Positions 7,334 through 16,096 of a stretch of DNA of 35,899 nt are shown here, one piece after another. Origin of the DNA: Chlorobiales bacterium (GTDB lineage: Bacteria; Bacteroidota; Chlorobiia; Chlorobiales; JACMJS01); NCBI GenBank assembly GCA_014380515.1, contig JACMJS010000119.1:1-35899 (forward strand), read 5' to 3'. The translations under genes were made by a program, and so were the position numbers. The notes beneath the pieces were generated by a model. That model was not told the origin of the DNA and searched no databases. It saw only the letters and a program-made list of their open reading frames with translations. Numbering within the stretch: position 1 is the stretch's first letter; each line of letters starts with the position of its first letter.

Positions 7334-8536
7334 ATGAGTTTTCAAACCGACACCATTCACGCGGGCGTTCCGTCCTCAGGCCATGCCTACGGCGCGGTCA
7401 TGACGCCTATTTTTCAGACTTCAACGTTCGTCTTCGAAGACATCGGCAAAACCAAAGGCTACGACTACACGCGCAGCGGCAACCCGACCCGCGCGGCTTT
7501 GGAGGAATGTCTTCGAGTGCTCGAAGGCGGATCGTCCGCCGTCGCCGTAACGACCGGCATGGCGGCCATCGCCACCGTACTTCATCTCTTCAAAGCGGGC
7601 GATGAAATCATCTGTACCGACGATTGCTACGGCGGCACCGCGCGGCTGTTCAAAACGCTTGAAGCCCAGTTTGGTCTTGCGGTTCGCTTCGTCAATCTGC
7701 AACAACCCGAAACGCTTTCAGCAGCGCTCACGCCGCACACCAAAGCCGTGTGGATTGAAACGCCGTCGAATCCACTGCTCAACCTCATTGACATCGAAGC
7801 CGTTTGCACACTCGCCGCATCGCACGGCTTGATTTCGATTGTCGATAACACGTTTCTTTCACCGTACAACCAAAGGCCGTTTGAATTGGGCGCCGATATT
7901 ATCGTCCATTCCACAACCAAATATCTCAACGGACATTCTGACGTCGTTGGCGGCGCGATTGTCTCCAACCGTGCCGACCTTGACGAACGTTTGAAGTTTC
8001 TGACGAACTCGCTCGGCACCTGCGCCCAGCCGTTTGATTGCTGGCTCGTGCTCCGCGGTATAAAGACGCTGGCGGTGCGGATGCGGGAACATGAAAAAAA
8101 TGCGCAGGCCGTCGCGGAATTTTTGGCGTCGCATCCGCTCGTTAAAAAAGTTTTTTATCCGGGCCTTGCGTCGCATCCGCAGCACGATTTGGCCAAGCGG
8201 CAACAGCGCGGGTTCGGCGGCATGGTTTCGTTCGAACTTTCCGGCGACGCGGAAGACATCAACACGTTTTTGCGCAGCACCCGGCTTTTCGCCCTTGCCG
8301 AAAGTTTAGGCGGCGTGGAATCGTTGGCCGAACATCCGGCCTCGATGAGCCACGCATCGATGGACGCCGCGCATCGTTTATCTGTTGGCATCACCGATCA
8401 AGTCATCCGGCTTTCCGTCGGCATTGAGGACGGCGGTGATTTGCTTGCCGATCTTGAATCGGCGTTCGAACAAGTTGACGCCCGCAAACGCACTGAACAC
8501 AAGGCACGCCGTCCGGTTGCCGCATCAACGCTTTAA
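7334..8536 (+). CDS. metB: Cystathionine gamma-synthase / beta-lyase family PLP enzyme
   Basis: 400 residues, full length for the Cys/Met metabolism PLP family. A GGAGG ribosome site lies just before the ATG. PLP-site features: YTRSGNPTR (44-52), TTGMAAI, the Asp of SIVDNTF (about 171) and the Schiff-base lysine in STTKYLNGHSDVVGG (Lys196). The C-terminal AESLGGVESLAEHPASMSHASM and RLSVGIED are conserved. The family includes cystathionine gamma-synthase (MetB), beta-lyase (MetC) and gamma-lyase, which are hard to tell apart by eye. Position behind a SAM riboswitch and upstream of a MetY-like gene favours a role in methionine synthesis. The symbol is provisional. Confidence 0.85.
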   Translation: MSFQTDTIHAGVPSSGHAYGAVMTPIFQTSTFVFEDIGKTKGYDYTRSGNPTRAALEECLRVLEGGSSAVAVTTGMAAIATVLHLFKAGDEIICTDDCYGGTARLFKTLEAQFGLAVRFVNLQQPETLSAALTPHTKAVWIETPSNPLLNLIDIEAVCTLAASHGLISIVDNTFLSPYNQRPFELGADIIVHSTTKYLNGHSDVVGGAIVSNRADLDERLKFLTNSLGTCAQPFDCWLVLRGIKTLAVRMREHEKNAQAVAEFLASHPLVKKVFYPGLASHPQHDLAKRQQRGFGGMVSFELSGDAEDINTFLRSTRLFALAESLGGVESLAEHPASMSHASMDAAHRLSVGITDQVIRLSVGIEDGGDLLADLESAFEQVDARKRTEHKARRPVAASTL

Positions 8537-8555
8537 TTTCTCAACCAGCTTTTTG

Positions 8556-8633
8556 TGTCATTCCCGCTGCCGGTGCCATGGGAATCCTTTCTGCTCTTAG
8601 GAAAAGAAGGATTCCGGACAAGCCGGAATGACA
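8556..8633. repeat. Dispersed palindrome, TGTCATTCC family, long form
   Basis: Outer arms TGTCATTCC and GGAATGACA enclose a second inverted pair, GGAATCCTT and AAGGATTCC. The element fills much of the 176-base gap between the two met genes, so the transcript can fold a large cruciform-like hairpin there. Shares its ends with 6853-6881. A further TGGAATGACAG lies just after it, suggesting a partial duplication. Confidence 0.7.
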
Positions 8634-8700
8634 GATGGAATGACAGATAAAAAGAGATCTACTGTTTTTTCTCTAGAAGTCAGTTCACTTCAATAACTAA

Positions 8701-10068
<1,368 letters not shown>

Positions 10069-10089
10069 TTTTATTTATGTGTGTCAACC

Positions 10090-10117
10090 GTAGGGGCGAG
10101 GCATGCCTCGCCCCTAC
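10090..10117. repeat. Perfect 28-base palindrome, GTAGGGGC family
   Basis: Two 14-base arms (GTAGGGGCGAGGCA and its exact complement) meet without a loop. Related, more decayed copies lie at 11523-11571 and 22121-22176. It is intergenic, after the metY-like stop codon. Confidence 0.75.
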
Positions 10118-10159
10118 AATGTTTGTCAGACTTTTGATGTATTTTTATGTATTGAAAGT

Positions 10160-10193
10160 AAAAGGCAGGCTTGTGGCTTGCCTTTTCTTTTTT
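10160..10193 (+). terminator. Rho-independent terminator after metY
   Basis: AAAAGGCAGGC and GCTTGCCTTTT pair around a short TTGTG loop (one G-T pair), followed by CTTTTTTG. It ends the riboswitch-controlled met transcript about 90 bases past the metY stop. Confidence 0.8.
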
Positions 10194-10315
10194 GCCGGAT
10201 CACATTTCGGACGAGGGCGACAACTGTGAGAAAACTGTGAGTGCGGTTTTGCATCTTGCCGCTGTCAGTTCCTGTATCAAAACTTTAAACACGCAGAACA
10301 AAAACGAAAGACGCT

Positions 10316-11512
10316 ATGAAACGAACATGGATTTTACCAACACTGTTTTTACTCTTTGCTCACACCACGCTCATTGCCCAAACCGCGATGCCCAACAAAA
10401 TGGCGGGCGTAGATATAAAAGCCCTTGCGGAGCGGATTGTTACGCAGAGTGCGGCGGTGAAGGAAGGCGAGATTGTTCAGATCACGGGTAGCGTGCGCGA
10501 CGCCGAACTTCTGGACGAAATCGCTCTGAACGTCTATAAAGTTGGAGGACATGCATTTGTCAGGCTCTCCAGCGAAATGCGCAGCTGGCGATCTTTCAAC
10601 GAAGTACCCGCCAAGTATGATTCTCAAGAGCCAAAACTCGGTTTGAAGCTTGCCGAAATCATTGATGTCCTTATCAACGTCAGCGTCGGTGAAAATTTAA
10701 ACTTATTCGCTGGTGCCGATCCCGTTCGTTTGGCCGCACAGGAAAAAGCCTCCGCGGGGCTTATTCCTATTTATATCAAACGCAAGGTTCGCAGGGTAGA
10801 CGTAGGCAACGATCTTTATCCGACGGCGAATCTCGCCAAGCGGTGGGGCGTTTCGGAAAGTGATCTGGCGTCGCTGTTCTGGAAAGGGGTTTCAGCCGAT
10901 TACACGCGCATTGCGGCGACGGGCGAAAGTGTCAAAGCGCGGCTTGCGGGGGGCAAGGAACTGGTGCTCACACATCCGAACGGCACGAACTTAAAGATGC
11001 GCATCGAACAGCGTCCGGTGGTCGTCAGCGACGGTCTTATTTCGGAAGCGGATAAGCAAGCAGGCGCCGCGGCGTCGATCGTGTATTTGCCCGCAGGCGA
11101 GGTGATGGTTACGCCTGTGCCCGGTACGGCTGAAGGCACGGTGGTCATCGACCGGCAATTCTACGAGGGCAAAGAAATTGGCGCAATGACGCTGACGTTC
11201 AAAGCGGGCAAAATGACTTCGATGACGTCCAAGTCCGACATCACGCGGCTCAAAGCCTTTTACGACGCGGCGGGTGCACGCAAAGATGAGTTCGCCGTTA
11301 TCGACATCGGCATCAATTCAGAAATCGGTTTGATTGCGGGCAGCAAAATGGAATCTTGGATTCCGGCGGGCATGATCACCGTCGGCTTCGGCGGCAACGA
11401 TTGGGCGGGCGGCGATAATCCGGCGACATTTGTCTGGGGTGGGCATCAAAGCGGATGCACGCTGAAAGTCGATGGCCAAACGCTCGTCGAGAACGGCACA
11501 TTGAAACCATAA
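10316..11512 (+). CDS. Exported M29-like aminopeptidase, possibly lacking canonical metal ligands
   Basis: 398 residues with an N-terminal signal peptide (MKRTWILPTLFLLFAHTTLIAQ). The body resembles peptidase family M29 (AmpS/aminopeptidase T): the region VYLPAGEVMVTPVPGTAEGTVVID corresponds to the conserved PxGEVfTaP block, and IDIGINSEIGLI, GFGGNDWAGGDNPA and LKVDGQTLVENG match the C-terminal half. In canonical M29 enzymes, as I remember the family, the metal ligands include a His in a HxALG segment and the HxD of a SxxHWD segment. Here the matching positions read MITVGFG and ATFVWGG, so those ligands seem absent. A Glu in AGEV and another in NSEIG remain. It may be a periplasmic relative with altered chemistry or a non-enzyme. 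Transcribed alone after a terminator. Confidence 0.7.
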   Translation: MKRTWILPTLFLLFAHTTLIAQTAMPNKMAGVDIKALAERIVTQSAAVKEGEIVQITGSVRDAELLDEIALNVYKVGGHAFVRLSSEMRSWRSFNEVPAKYDSQEPKLGLKLAEIIDVLINVSVGENLNLFAGADPVRLAAQEKASAGLIPIYIKRKVRRVDVGNDLYPTANLAKRWGVSESDLASLFWKGVSADYTRIAATGESVKARLAGGKELVLTHPNGTNLKMRIEQRPVVVSDGLISEADKQAGAAASIVYLPAGEVMVTPVPGTAEGTVVIDRQFYEGKEIGAMTLTFKAGKMTSMTSKSDITRLKAFYDAAGARKDEFAVIDIGINSEIGLIAGSKMESWIPAGMITVGFGGNDWAGGDNPATFVWGGHQSGCTLKVDGQTLVENGTLKP

Positions 11513-11522
11513 CGACATCATC

Positions 11523-11571
11523 GTAGGGACAGCGAGGCGACAGAACTTGTGTTCAATGGTCTCGCCCCTAC
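11523..11571. repeat. Decayed GTAGGGGC-family palindrome
   Basis: GTAGGGACAGCGAGGCGA at the left and CTCGCCCCTAC at the right pair imperfectly around a central insert. It is a degraded member of the family seen intact at 10090-10117. It lies directly between the aminopeptidase stop and the pnp fragment. Confidence 0.55.
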
Positions 11572-11580
11572 ATCGTTCGT

Positions 11581-11673
11581 TCAAAGCCGTTCGATGATCT
11601 TTTTGAACATCGCGGTCATCTTCGGTTCGGCTGTGTTCGCAGCGATCTCCTCGATCTCCTCGATGCTTAACGC
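11581..11673 (-). pseudogene. Second, diverged copy of the pnp 3' end (direct repeat)
   Basis: On the minus strand this reads ALSIEEIEEIAANTAEPK... to FKKIIERL and a TGA stop, matching the last 30 codons of the intact pnp gene at 12368-12457 (AVSIEEVIAAANMAEPK... FKKVIERL). The last 51 bases differ at only two positions; further in, divergence is greater and one codon is added. There is no upstream part of the gene here. The fragment abuts the vapC stop codon, overlapping the toxin gene by seven bases in another frame. With the intact gene end it brackets the toxin-antitoxin pair as a direct repeat. Confidence 0.85.
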
Positions 11674-12080
11674 AGAAGGGCGGTGAAACCGGCTTGTTCA
11701 AAATCGATGTCATGAGCGAGGGCTTCGGTGATGCTTTGCTCGTGCATGACGACGAATGAAATGCAGTCCGTCATTCCCCAACATTTATCGGGACGCTGCC
11801 GGTAGAGCACAAATGCTTTTGCGTAGAGATCGGATGTAACCGGCACAATTTCAACCATCGGATTGTTTTCGAAGCCCTGCAACAGTCGCGCGGCTGCCGC
11901 TCGATATTTTTCCCGTGAAAGTGCATTCCCGATTTCGGTCAAGACTGCATGCGTCGTTACCAAGCGGGCCTGTTGCCGAAGGATTTCCTGTTCCAGCTCC
12001 ACCGCCTTCGCGTAATGAATGTTCGATGCAAAAGCCAGCGAGAGCGCAAAGCCGGTATCGATAAAAAGACGGTTCGTCAT
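11667..12080 (-). CDS. vapC: VapC-like PIN-domain toxin
   Basis: 137 residues with the PIN nuclease fold: Asp8 in LFIDTGFALSL, Glu49 in VLTEIGNAL, Asp105 in WGMTDCISFVVM, and Asp124/126 in ALAHDIDFEQAGF. These acidic residues coordinate the metal used for RNA cleavage. The ATG overlaps the stop of the antitoxin gene by four bases, the usual translational coupling of such pairs. Its last codons run into the duplicated pnp 3' end, and the stop TAA is formed within that repeat. The target RNA cannot be told from sequence. Confidence 0.88.
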   Translation of the reverse strand: MTNRLFIDTGFALSLAFASNIHYAKAVELEQEILRQQARLVTTHAVLTEIGNALSREKYRAAAARLLQGFENNPMVEIVPVTSDLYAKAFVLYRQRPDKCWGMTDCISFVVMHEQSITEALAHDIDFEQAGFTALLR

Positions 12081-12313
12081 TTCAAGCGGCCTTGTTCCTT
12101 GTAAGATTCCGAATAGTCCGGTGGCAAGTCGTTGAGGTCGCCGCTTTCTGCCACTTCCCGAAACGCCTCAAAGAAAGACGAGAGTGCTTTGCGATCCGCC
12201 ATATCAGAATCCATCGTGCGCGCCTGAACGGTTACGGTGTCGCCATCCTGAAACTCCGGCGCGTCCAGAATAATTTTGCCGTGCTTAACGATGGCGGTTT
12301 TCGTGATAGTCAT
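12077..12313 (-). CDS. Antitoxin of the PIN-toxin pair
   Basis: 78 residues. The N-terminus (MTITKTAIVKHGKIILDAPEFQDGDTVTVQ) resembles a short swapped-hairpin/AbrB-like DNA-binding strand set, and the C-terminus is acidic and flexible (SGDLNDLPPDYSESYKEQ), as needed to wrap the toxin. It overlaps the vapC start by four bases and begins 54 bases after the pnp stop. The family is not one I can name firmly; the call rests on size, position and coupling to the PIN gene. Confidence 0.78.
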   Translation of the reverse strand: MTITKTAIVKHGKIILDAPEFQDGDTVTVQARTMDSDMADRKALSSFFEAFREVAESGDLNDLPPDYSESYKEQGRLK

Positions 12314-12367
12314 TTCAGGTCTCTGTTTTTGTGTTTATGAAATTGCTTCACCTCTACGACGATAGTC

Positions 12368-13189
12368 TCAAAGCCGTTCGATGACCTTTTTGAAAATCGC
12401 GGTCATCTTCGGTTCGGCCATATTTGCGGCGGCGATCACTTCCTCGATGCTGACGGCTTTCAAACTTTCGGGAAAGCATTCATCGGTGATGATCGAGATA
12501 CCCAAAACTTTCGTGCCTTGATGCACCGCTGCAATCACTTCCGGCACGGTCGACATTCCCACGACGTCGGCTTGCAACAATCGCAGCATCCGGTATTCCG
12601 CCCGCGTCTCCAGCATCGGCCCCGACAGCGCAACATACACGCCCCGCTGCGCCTTGATGCCCAATTCCAACGCAACCTCTTCCGCCAGTTTGATGAGCTG
12701 TTTCGAATAAGGTTCGCTCATATCGGGAAAGCGCGGCCCGATGGTTTCATCGTTCGCGCCGATCAACGGATTATCGCCGAGCAAGTTGATATGATCATCG
12801 ATGATCATCAAATCACCTTTGCGGTAAATCGGATTGAGACCGCCGCACGCATTTGAAATGCAGATTGTTTCTACGCCGAGCGTTTTCATGACGCGCACGG
12901 GGAAAACAATTTGCGGCATCGTGTAGCCTTCGTAGTAATGAAACCGCCCTTGCATCGCCACCACTTTTTTTCCCGACAGCGTGCCGAAGATTAATTTCCC
13001 TTTGTGCGATTCCACCGTCGATACCGGAAAGTGCGGGATGTCGGTGTAATCGAGCACAACTTCCTGCTCGATCTCTTTGGCCAAGCCGCCCAGCCCCGTG
13101 CCGAGCACGATCCCGACCGGATAAGTTTCTTTCGCTTTCGTGCGAATGAATTCATTCGCCGCTTTAATCGCCGTTTGCAATTCCGACAT
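12368..13189 (-). CDS. punA: Purine nucleoside phosphorylase (trimeric class)
   Basis: 273 residues, the usual length. Phosphorolysis of inosine/guanosine for purine salvage. Motifs: phosphate loop GIVLGTGLGGLA, HKGKLIFG, MQGRFHYYEGY, TICISNACGGLNP, the base-binding ALSGPMLETRAEYRML and MSTVPEVIAA, and ITDECFPESL. All conserved positions appear intact. The terminal 30 codons are duplicated at 11581-11673. Upstream on the same strand, after a repeat-filled gap of 190 bases, lie the aminotransferase, cupin, divIVA and yggS genes. Confidence 0.94.
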   Translation of the reverse strand: MSELQTAIKAANEFIRTKAKETYPVGIVLGTGLGGLAKEIEQEVVLDYTDIPHFPVSTVESHKGKLIFGTLSGKKVVAMQGRFHYYEGYTMPQIVFPVRVMKTLGVETICISNACGGLNPIYRKGDLMIIDDHINLLGDNPLIGANDETIGPRFPDMSEPYSKQLIKLAEEVALELGIKAQRGVYVALSGPMLETRAEYRMLRLLQADVVGMSTVPEVIAAVHQGTKVLGISIITDECFPESLKAVSIEEVIAAANMAEPKMTAIFKKVIERL

Positions 13190-13215
13190 GATTGATGAAA
13201 ATGGTTTTGTGGTTC

Positions 13216-13380
13216 GAACCCCTTGAAGAAACCCCTGTCAGCCCTGTGCTGACGTCCCCTTTGTTAAAGGGGACCGCGGTTGAAGAATGAAAAATGAAGA
13301 AGTGAAAAGATGAAATATGATTTTTTTGCCTTGCACTCTCTTTACACTCTCCCCTTTGACAAAGGGGAGCGCAGAGGGGT
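13216..13380. repeat. Repeat-rich spacer with two CCCCTTTG...AAAGGGG palindromes
   Basis: Two short palindromes, CCCCTTTGTTAAAGGGG (13256-13272) and CCCCTTTGACAAAGGGG (13351-13367), lie in a spacer whose ends GAACCCC and GGGGTTC are themselves inverted. A TCAGC...GCTGA hairpin lies at the left. A related CCCCCTTGTCAAAGAGGG element occurs at 24053-24080. It sits between the aminotransferase stop and the pnp start. Confidence 0.65.
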
Positions 13381-14607
13381 TCACTTCACAGTAACCAGAC
13401 GCGCCTCGCGGTAACTCGCCGTAAAATCTGCAACGCGCCCGTACACATCACGCAACGTTTCGACATCGGGCAAAAAGACGATGCGAAAAAATCCGTCCGT
13501 GGCGACGGTGCCGAAACCTGAACCGTGCACGAACAGCACCGCTTTTTCACGCAGCAACGCGAGCACGAACTCTTCATCCGTGCCGAGTTCGCCCTGCTGC
13601 AAATCAACCTGTGCCATCACATAAAACGCCCCTTGCGGCTTGGTGCAATTCATCCCTTGAATCGAATTGATTTTTTCGAACGTGATGTCGCGCTGATCTC
13701 TCAAACGTTGCATCGTCGGCGCAAGATAACCGGCGTTCATTTGCAACGCGGGCGCGACGGCGTGTTGCGGCGCAAGCGGCGAACAGAGCCGCGCATCAGC
13801 CAGTTTTCGTATTGCGGCTTTGAGATCGGCAATCAGATGCGCGTTCGTCATCGTCATCCAGCCGACCCGCCAGCCGGGCGCCAGATAATTTTTCGAGAGA
13901 CTTTCCATCGTAAAAACCGGCAGATCATTTCCGGCCAGCGTCGCCATCGGTACATGCACGCCGTCGTAAATCAACTTGTGATAGACTTCATCGGCAATGA
14001 CGATCAGATGATGCTCGCGCGCCACTTGCAAGAGGCTCTCCAGCGTTTCTTTCGAATAGAGCGCGCCCGTCGGATTGTTCGGATTGATGATGACGAGCAA
14101 CTTGGTGCGTGGTGTGATAAGCGAACGCAGTTCGTCCGCGTCCGGTTGCCAATCGTCTTTCGGGTTCTGCCGGTATTTAATTTCCACTGCGCCCAGTTTG
14201 GCGGTGATGGCCGAGTAAAGCGGATAGCCCGGCGAAGGCACGAGCACTTCATCGCCCGCCTCCAACAACGCCGTAAAAATTAAATCCGCCGCTTCCGATG
14301 CGCCCGACGTGATAATGACGTCATCTACCGACGTCCGAATCCCGCGCACGTTCGCCTCATCCGCAATCGCTTGCCGCGCCGCAAGAATTCCGACGGACGG
14401 CGCGTAACCGTTCAACCCATCGCGCATCGCTTTCGCGGTCGCATCAATCATTACTTGCGGCGGCTGGAAACCGTACAGAATCGGATCGCCGATGTTGAGA
14501 TAGGTAACTTTGCGTCCGGCGGCTTCGACTTTCTGCGCTTCAACCGCAATGTTTCGAATCGCGTATTTGTAGTTCTGCGTCCGCGCGGCGGGTTGGTAGT
14601 AGCTCAT
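13381..14607 (-). CDS. Class I/II aminotransferase, AlaA-like (alanine/aspartate)
   Basis: The start is set at MSYYQPAARTQNYKYA (408 residues); the 73 extra codons in the ORF track are a shadow of the cupin gene. PLP fold type I features: YLNIGDPILYGFQPP, ITSGASEAADLIF, NPNNPTGALY, VIADEVYHKLIYDG, the lysine motif ESLSKNYLAPGWRVGW and the C-terminal FFRIVFLPD with the carboxylate-binding Arg. The GDPxxYGFQPP and K-NYLAPGWR wording is close to the alanine-forming AlaA/AlaT group, giving pyruvate + glutamate to alanine as the probable reaction; aspartate use is possible. Twenty bases separate it from the cupin gene, so they are probably cotranscribed. Confidence 0.85.
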   Translation of the reverse strand: MSYYQPAARTQNYKYAIRNIAVEAQKVEAAGRKVTYLNIGDPILYGFQPPQVMIDATAKAMRDGLNGYAPSVGILAARQAIADEANVRGIRTSVDDVIITSGASEAADLIFTALLEAGDEVLVPSPGYPLYSAITAKLGAVEIKYRQNPKDDWQPDADELRSLITPRTKLLVIINPNNPTGALYSKETLESLLQVAREHHLIVIADEVYHKLIYDGVHVPMATLAGNDLPVFTMESLSKNYLAPGWRVGWMTMTNAHLIADLKAAIRKLADARLCSPLAPQHAVAPALQMNAGYLAPTMQRLRDQRDITFEKINSIQGMNCTKPQGAFYVMAQVDLQQGELGTDEEFVLALLREKAVLFVHGSGFGTVATDGFFRIVFLPDVETLRDVYGRVADFTASYREARLVTVK

Positions 14608-14627
14608 AATTTGCTGTGCAATAAACG

Positions 14628-14951
14628 TTAAATGCTTCCTTCTTTTTCGATCACCAAAATCCGTGCTTCGCCGACCGGATGAGCGACGTGTTCGCAACCG
14701 ATGCCCGCATAAAAAATGTCGCCTGCATTCAGCAAAGTAATTTTCTCCTCGTCCTGTTCGCGGTAGTGCATCTGAACCTCTCCGCCAAGCACGGCGAAAA
14801 TTTCTTCGCCGTCGTTCGTGTGCCACCGGTAGGGCTTGTCCGTCCAGTGTAGCCGCACGGTCGTCCCGTTCAGATTGGCAACGGATTCAGCCCCCCACGC
14901 CCGATCCGCTGTAAAATTTTTGCTGCGAAAAATTTTGAAGTTGCTCGTCAT
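14628..14951 (-). CDS. Small cupin-domain protein
   Basis: 107 residues, single cupin barrel. The two cupin motifs are visible: RWHTNDGEEIFAVLGGEVQMHY and LNAGDIFYAGIGCEHVAHPVGEARILVIEK. His, Glu and His ligands for a metal are present at the usual places. The function of such stand-alone cupins ranges from sugar isomerisation to ligand sensing and cannot be decided here. It is packed between divIVA (15 bases upstream) and the aminotransferase (20 bases downstream). Confidence 0.8.
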   Translation of the reverse strand: MTSNFKIFRSKNFTADRAWGAESVANLNGTTVRLHWTDKPYRWHTNDGEEIFAVLGGEVQMHYREQDEEKITLLNAGDIFYAGIGCEHVAHPVGEARILVIEKEGSI

Positions 14952-14966
14952 TTGTTGCTCGTTTGT

Positions 14967-16055
14967 TTACTCTAAGCCGTCTAAAATATCGTCGATGTTC
15001 ATCGCCCGCTTGGTCGTTTCCGGCGAAGCGGTTCGGTATCCATCGACCGGCACTTCCATATGCGTGGTCTTTTCAACCGTCTCCGTTTTTTCAACCGCGA
15101 CGGGTTGAAAATCATCGAGCGATAGTTTTTTCTTTTCCGCCGCGATCAGATTTTCTTCCGGCGTAGTCATGTCCTGCGCCGCAGCAGCGGCGGGTTTGCG
15201 TTGAATGTTCTTCAATACGTCTTGCAACGACGGCTTGGCTACCCGCTCCGGCTGCGGCTCTACAGGCAGTTCTACGGGTGACGCTACCGTCTCGGCTGCC
15301 GCCGCCGTTGCCTCTGGGATGACTTCTTGCGGTTCAGGAGTTTCTTTCGGTTCGGGCGCGGCGAATTTTTCCAAGACGGATTGCTCCAAGTTTTCAACCG
15401 TTTCGTCGACGCGCAGTTTGCGGCGGGCGGCGATTTGGTTCATCAAGTATCCGTCGCTTTCGGTATCGAACGAACTGAGAATTTCCAATTGCGATTGCAG
15501 CAGCAATTTCAGTTTCGTTACGACTTCATGCTTCTGCATCGCCAGCCGCTGCACATCGTCGCCGATAGCGATGACTTCGCCGCGGGCTTGCTCGATGAGT
15601 TGAGCGGCTTTGATCTGGGCTTCCTTGCGAATGAGTTCGGCTTCGCGCTTCGCATTCTCAATCGTGCCGCTGGTCGATTGTTGAAACTGCTGGATCGTTT
15701 GGTGCATCACGGTTTCGACTTGCTTCGATTTTTGCAAATCACTTTCGAGTTCCGCAATGCGCCGCTTGAAATTTTCTTCGGCGCCCAGCAGCCGCTCTCT
15801 GTACGTTTGCTCCGTCTCCGAAAGCCGCCGACCCGAATTGGTTTCGGCACTTTCAAGTTTTTGCTTCACATCGTCTTCAAGCAAATTCAGACGGCGCTGC
15901 AACTTGTCGTTTTCCGAAACGAGTTCTTCCCACTGCCGCGCGATGGTTTCCAAAAACGCTTTGACTTCTTCGGTCTCGAAGCCGCGAAAGCCTTGCTTGA
16001 ATTCCTGCTTCTTGATTTCAATCGGTGTGAGCCGCATAGAGAAGTTGTTAGTCAT
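14967..16055 (-). CDS. divIVA: DivIVA-domain protein
   Basis: The start is set at the ATG giving MTNNFSMRLTPIEIKKQEF (362 residues); the track begins three codons earlier at TTG, inside a hairpin repeat. The first ~60 residues match the DivIVA membrane-curvature-binding domain (LTPIEIKKQEFKQGFRGFETEEVKAFLETIARQWEEL). A long coiled coil follows to about residue 215, then a Pro/Glu/Ala-rich linker (PKETPEPQEVIPE) and a short C-terminal conserved tail (RAMNIDDILDGLE). In other bacteria DivIVA marks poles and septa and organises cell-wall growth. It follows yggS by 41 bases, the common yggS-divIVA neighbourhood of cell-division clusters. Confidence 0.88.
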   Translation of the reverse strand: MTNNFSMRLTPIEIKKQEFKQGFRGFETEEVKAFLETIARQWEELVSENDKLQRRLNLLEDDVKQKLESAETNSGRRLSETEQTYRERLLGAEENFKRRIAELESDLQKSKQVETVMHQTIQQFQQSTSGTIENAKREAELIRKEAQIKAAQLIEQARGEVIAIGDDVQRLAMQKHEVVTKLKLLLQSQLEILSSFDTESDGYLMNQIAARRKLRVDETVENLEQSVLEKFAAPEPKETPEPQEVIPEATAAAAETVASPVELPVEPQPERVAKPSLQDVLKNIQRKPAAAAAQDMTTPEENLIAAEKKKLSLDDFQPVAVEKTETVEKTTHMEVPVDGYRTASPETTKRAMNIDDILDGLE

Positions 16056-16087
16056 TTGAGCCAAAGGCTCATCAGCCTCCGGCTGAG
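16056..16087. repeat. Double hairpin repeat before divIVA (CAGCCGGAGGCTG family)
   Basis: Read on the minus strand, TCAGCCGGAGGCTGA is followed at once by GAGCCTTTGGCTC and then AAATG, the divIVA start codon. Both are perfect short hairpins. A related element with the same TCAGCCGGAGGCTGA and CCTTTGGCTCAAAT ends lies at 25765-25815. So close to the start codon, the second hairpin could limit ribosome access. Confidence 0.65.
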
Positions 16088-16096
16088 GTTGTTTAT

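Noticed and set aside
10090-10117. Perfect palindrome as a regulator operator
   Set aside because: It lies downstream of metY rather than at a promoter, and related copies occur in other unrelated gaps, so a dispersed repeat is the simpler explanation.
13211-13220. GGTTCGAACC, a tRNA T-loop-like string
   Set aside because: No D-arm, anticodon arm or acceptor stem can be built around it; it belongs to the repeat-rich spacer.
14608-14826. 73-codon N-terminal extension of the AlaA-like aminotransferase
   Set aside because: It overlaps the cupin gene in another frame and has Arg-rich shadow composition; the family start fits MSYYQPAARTQ.
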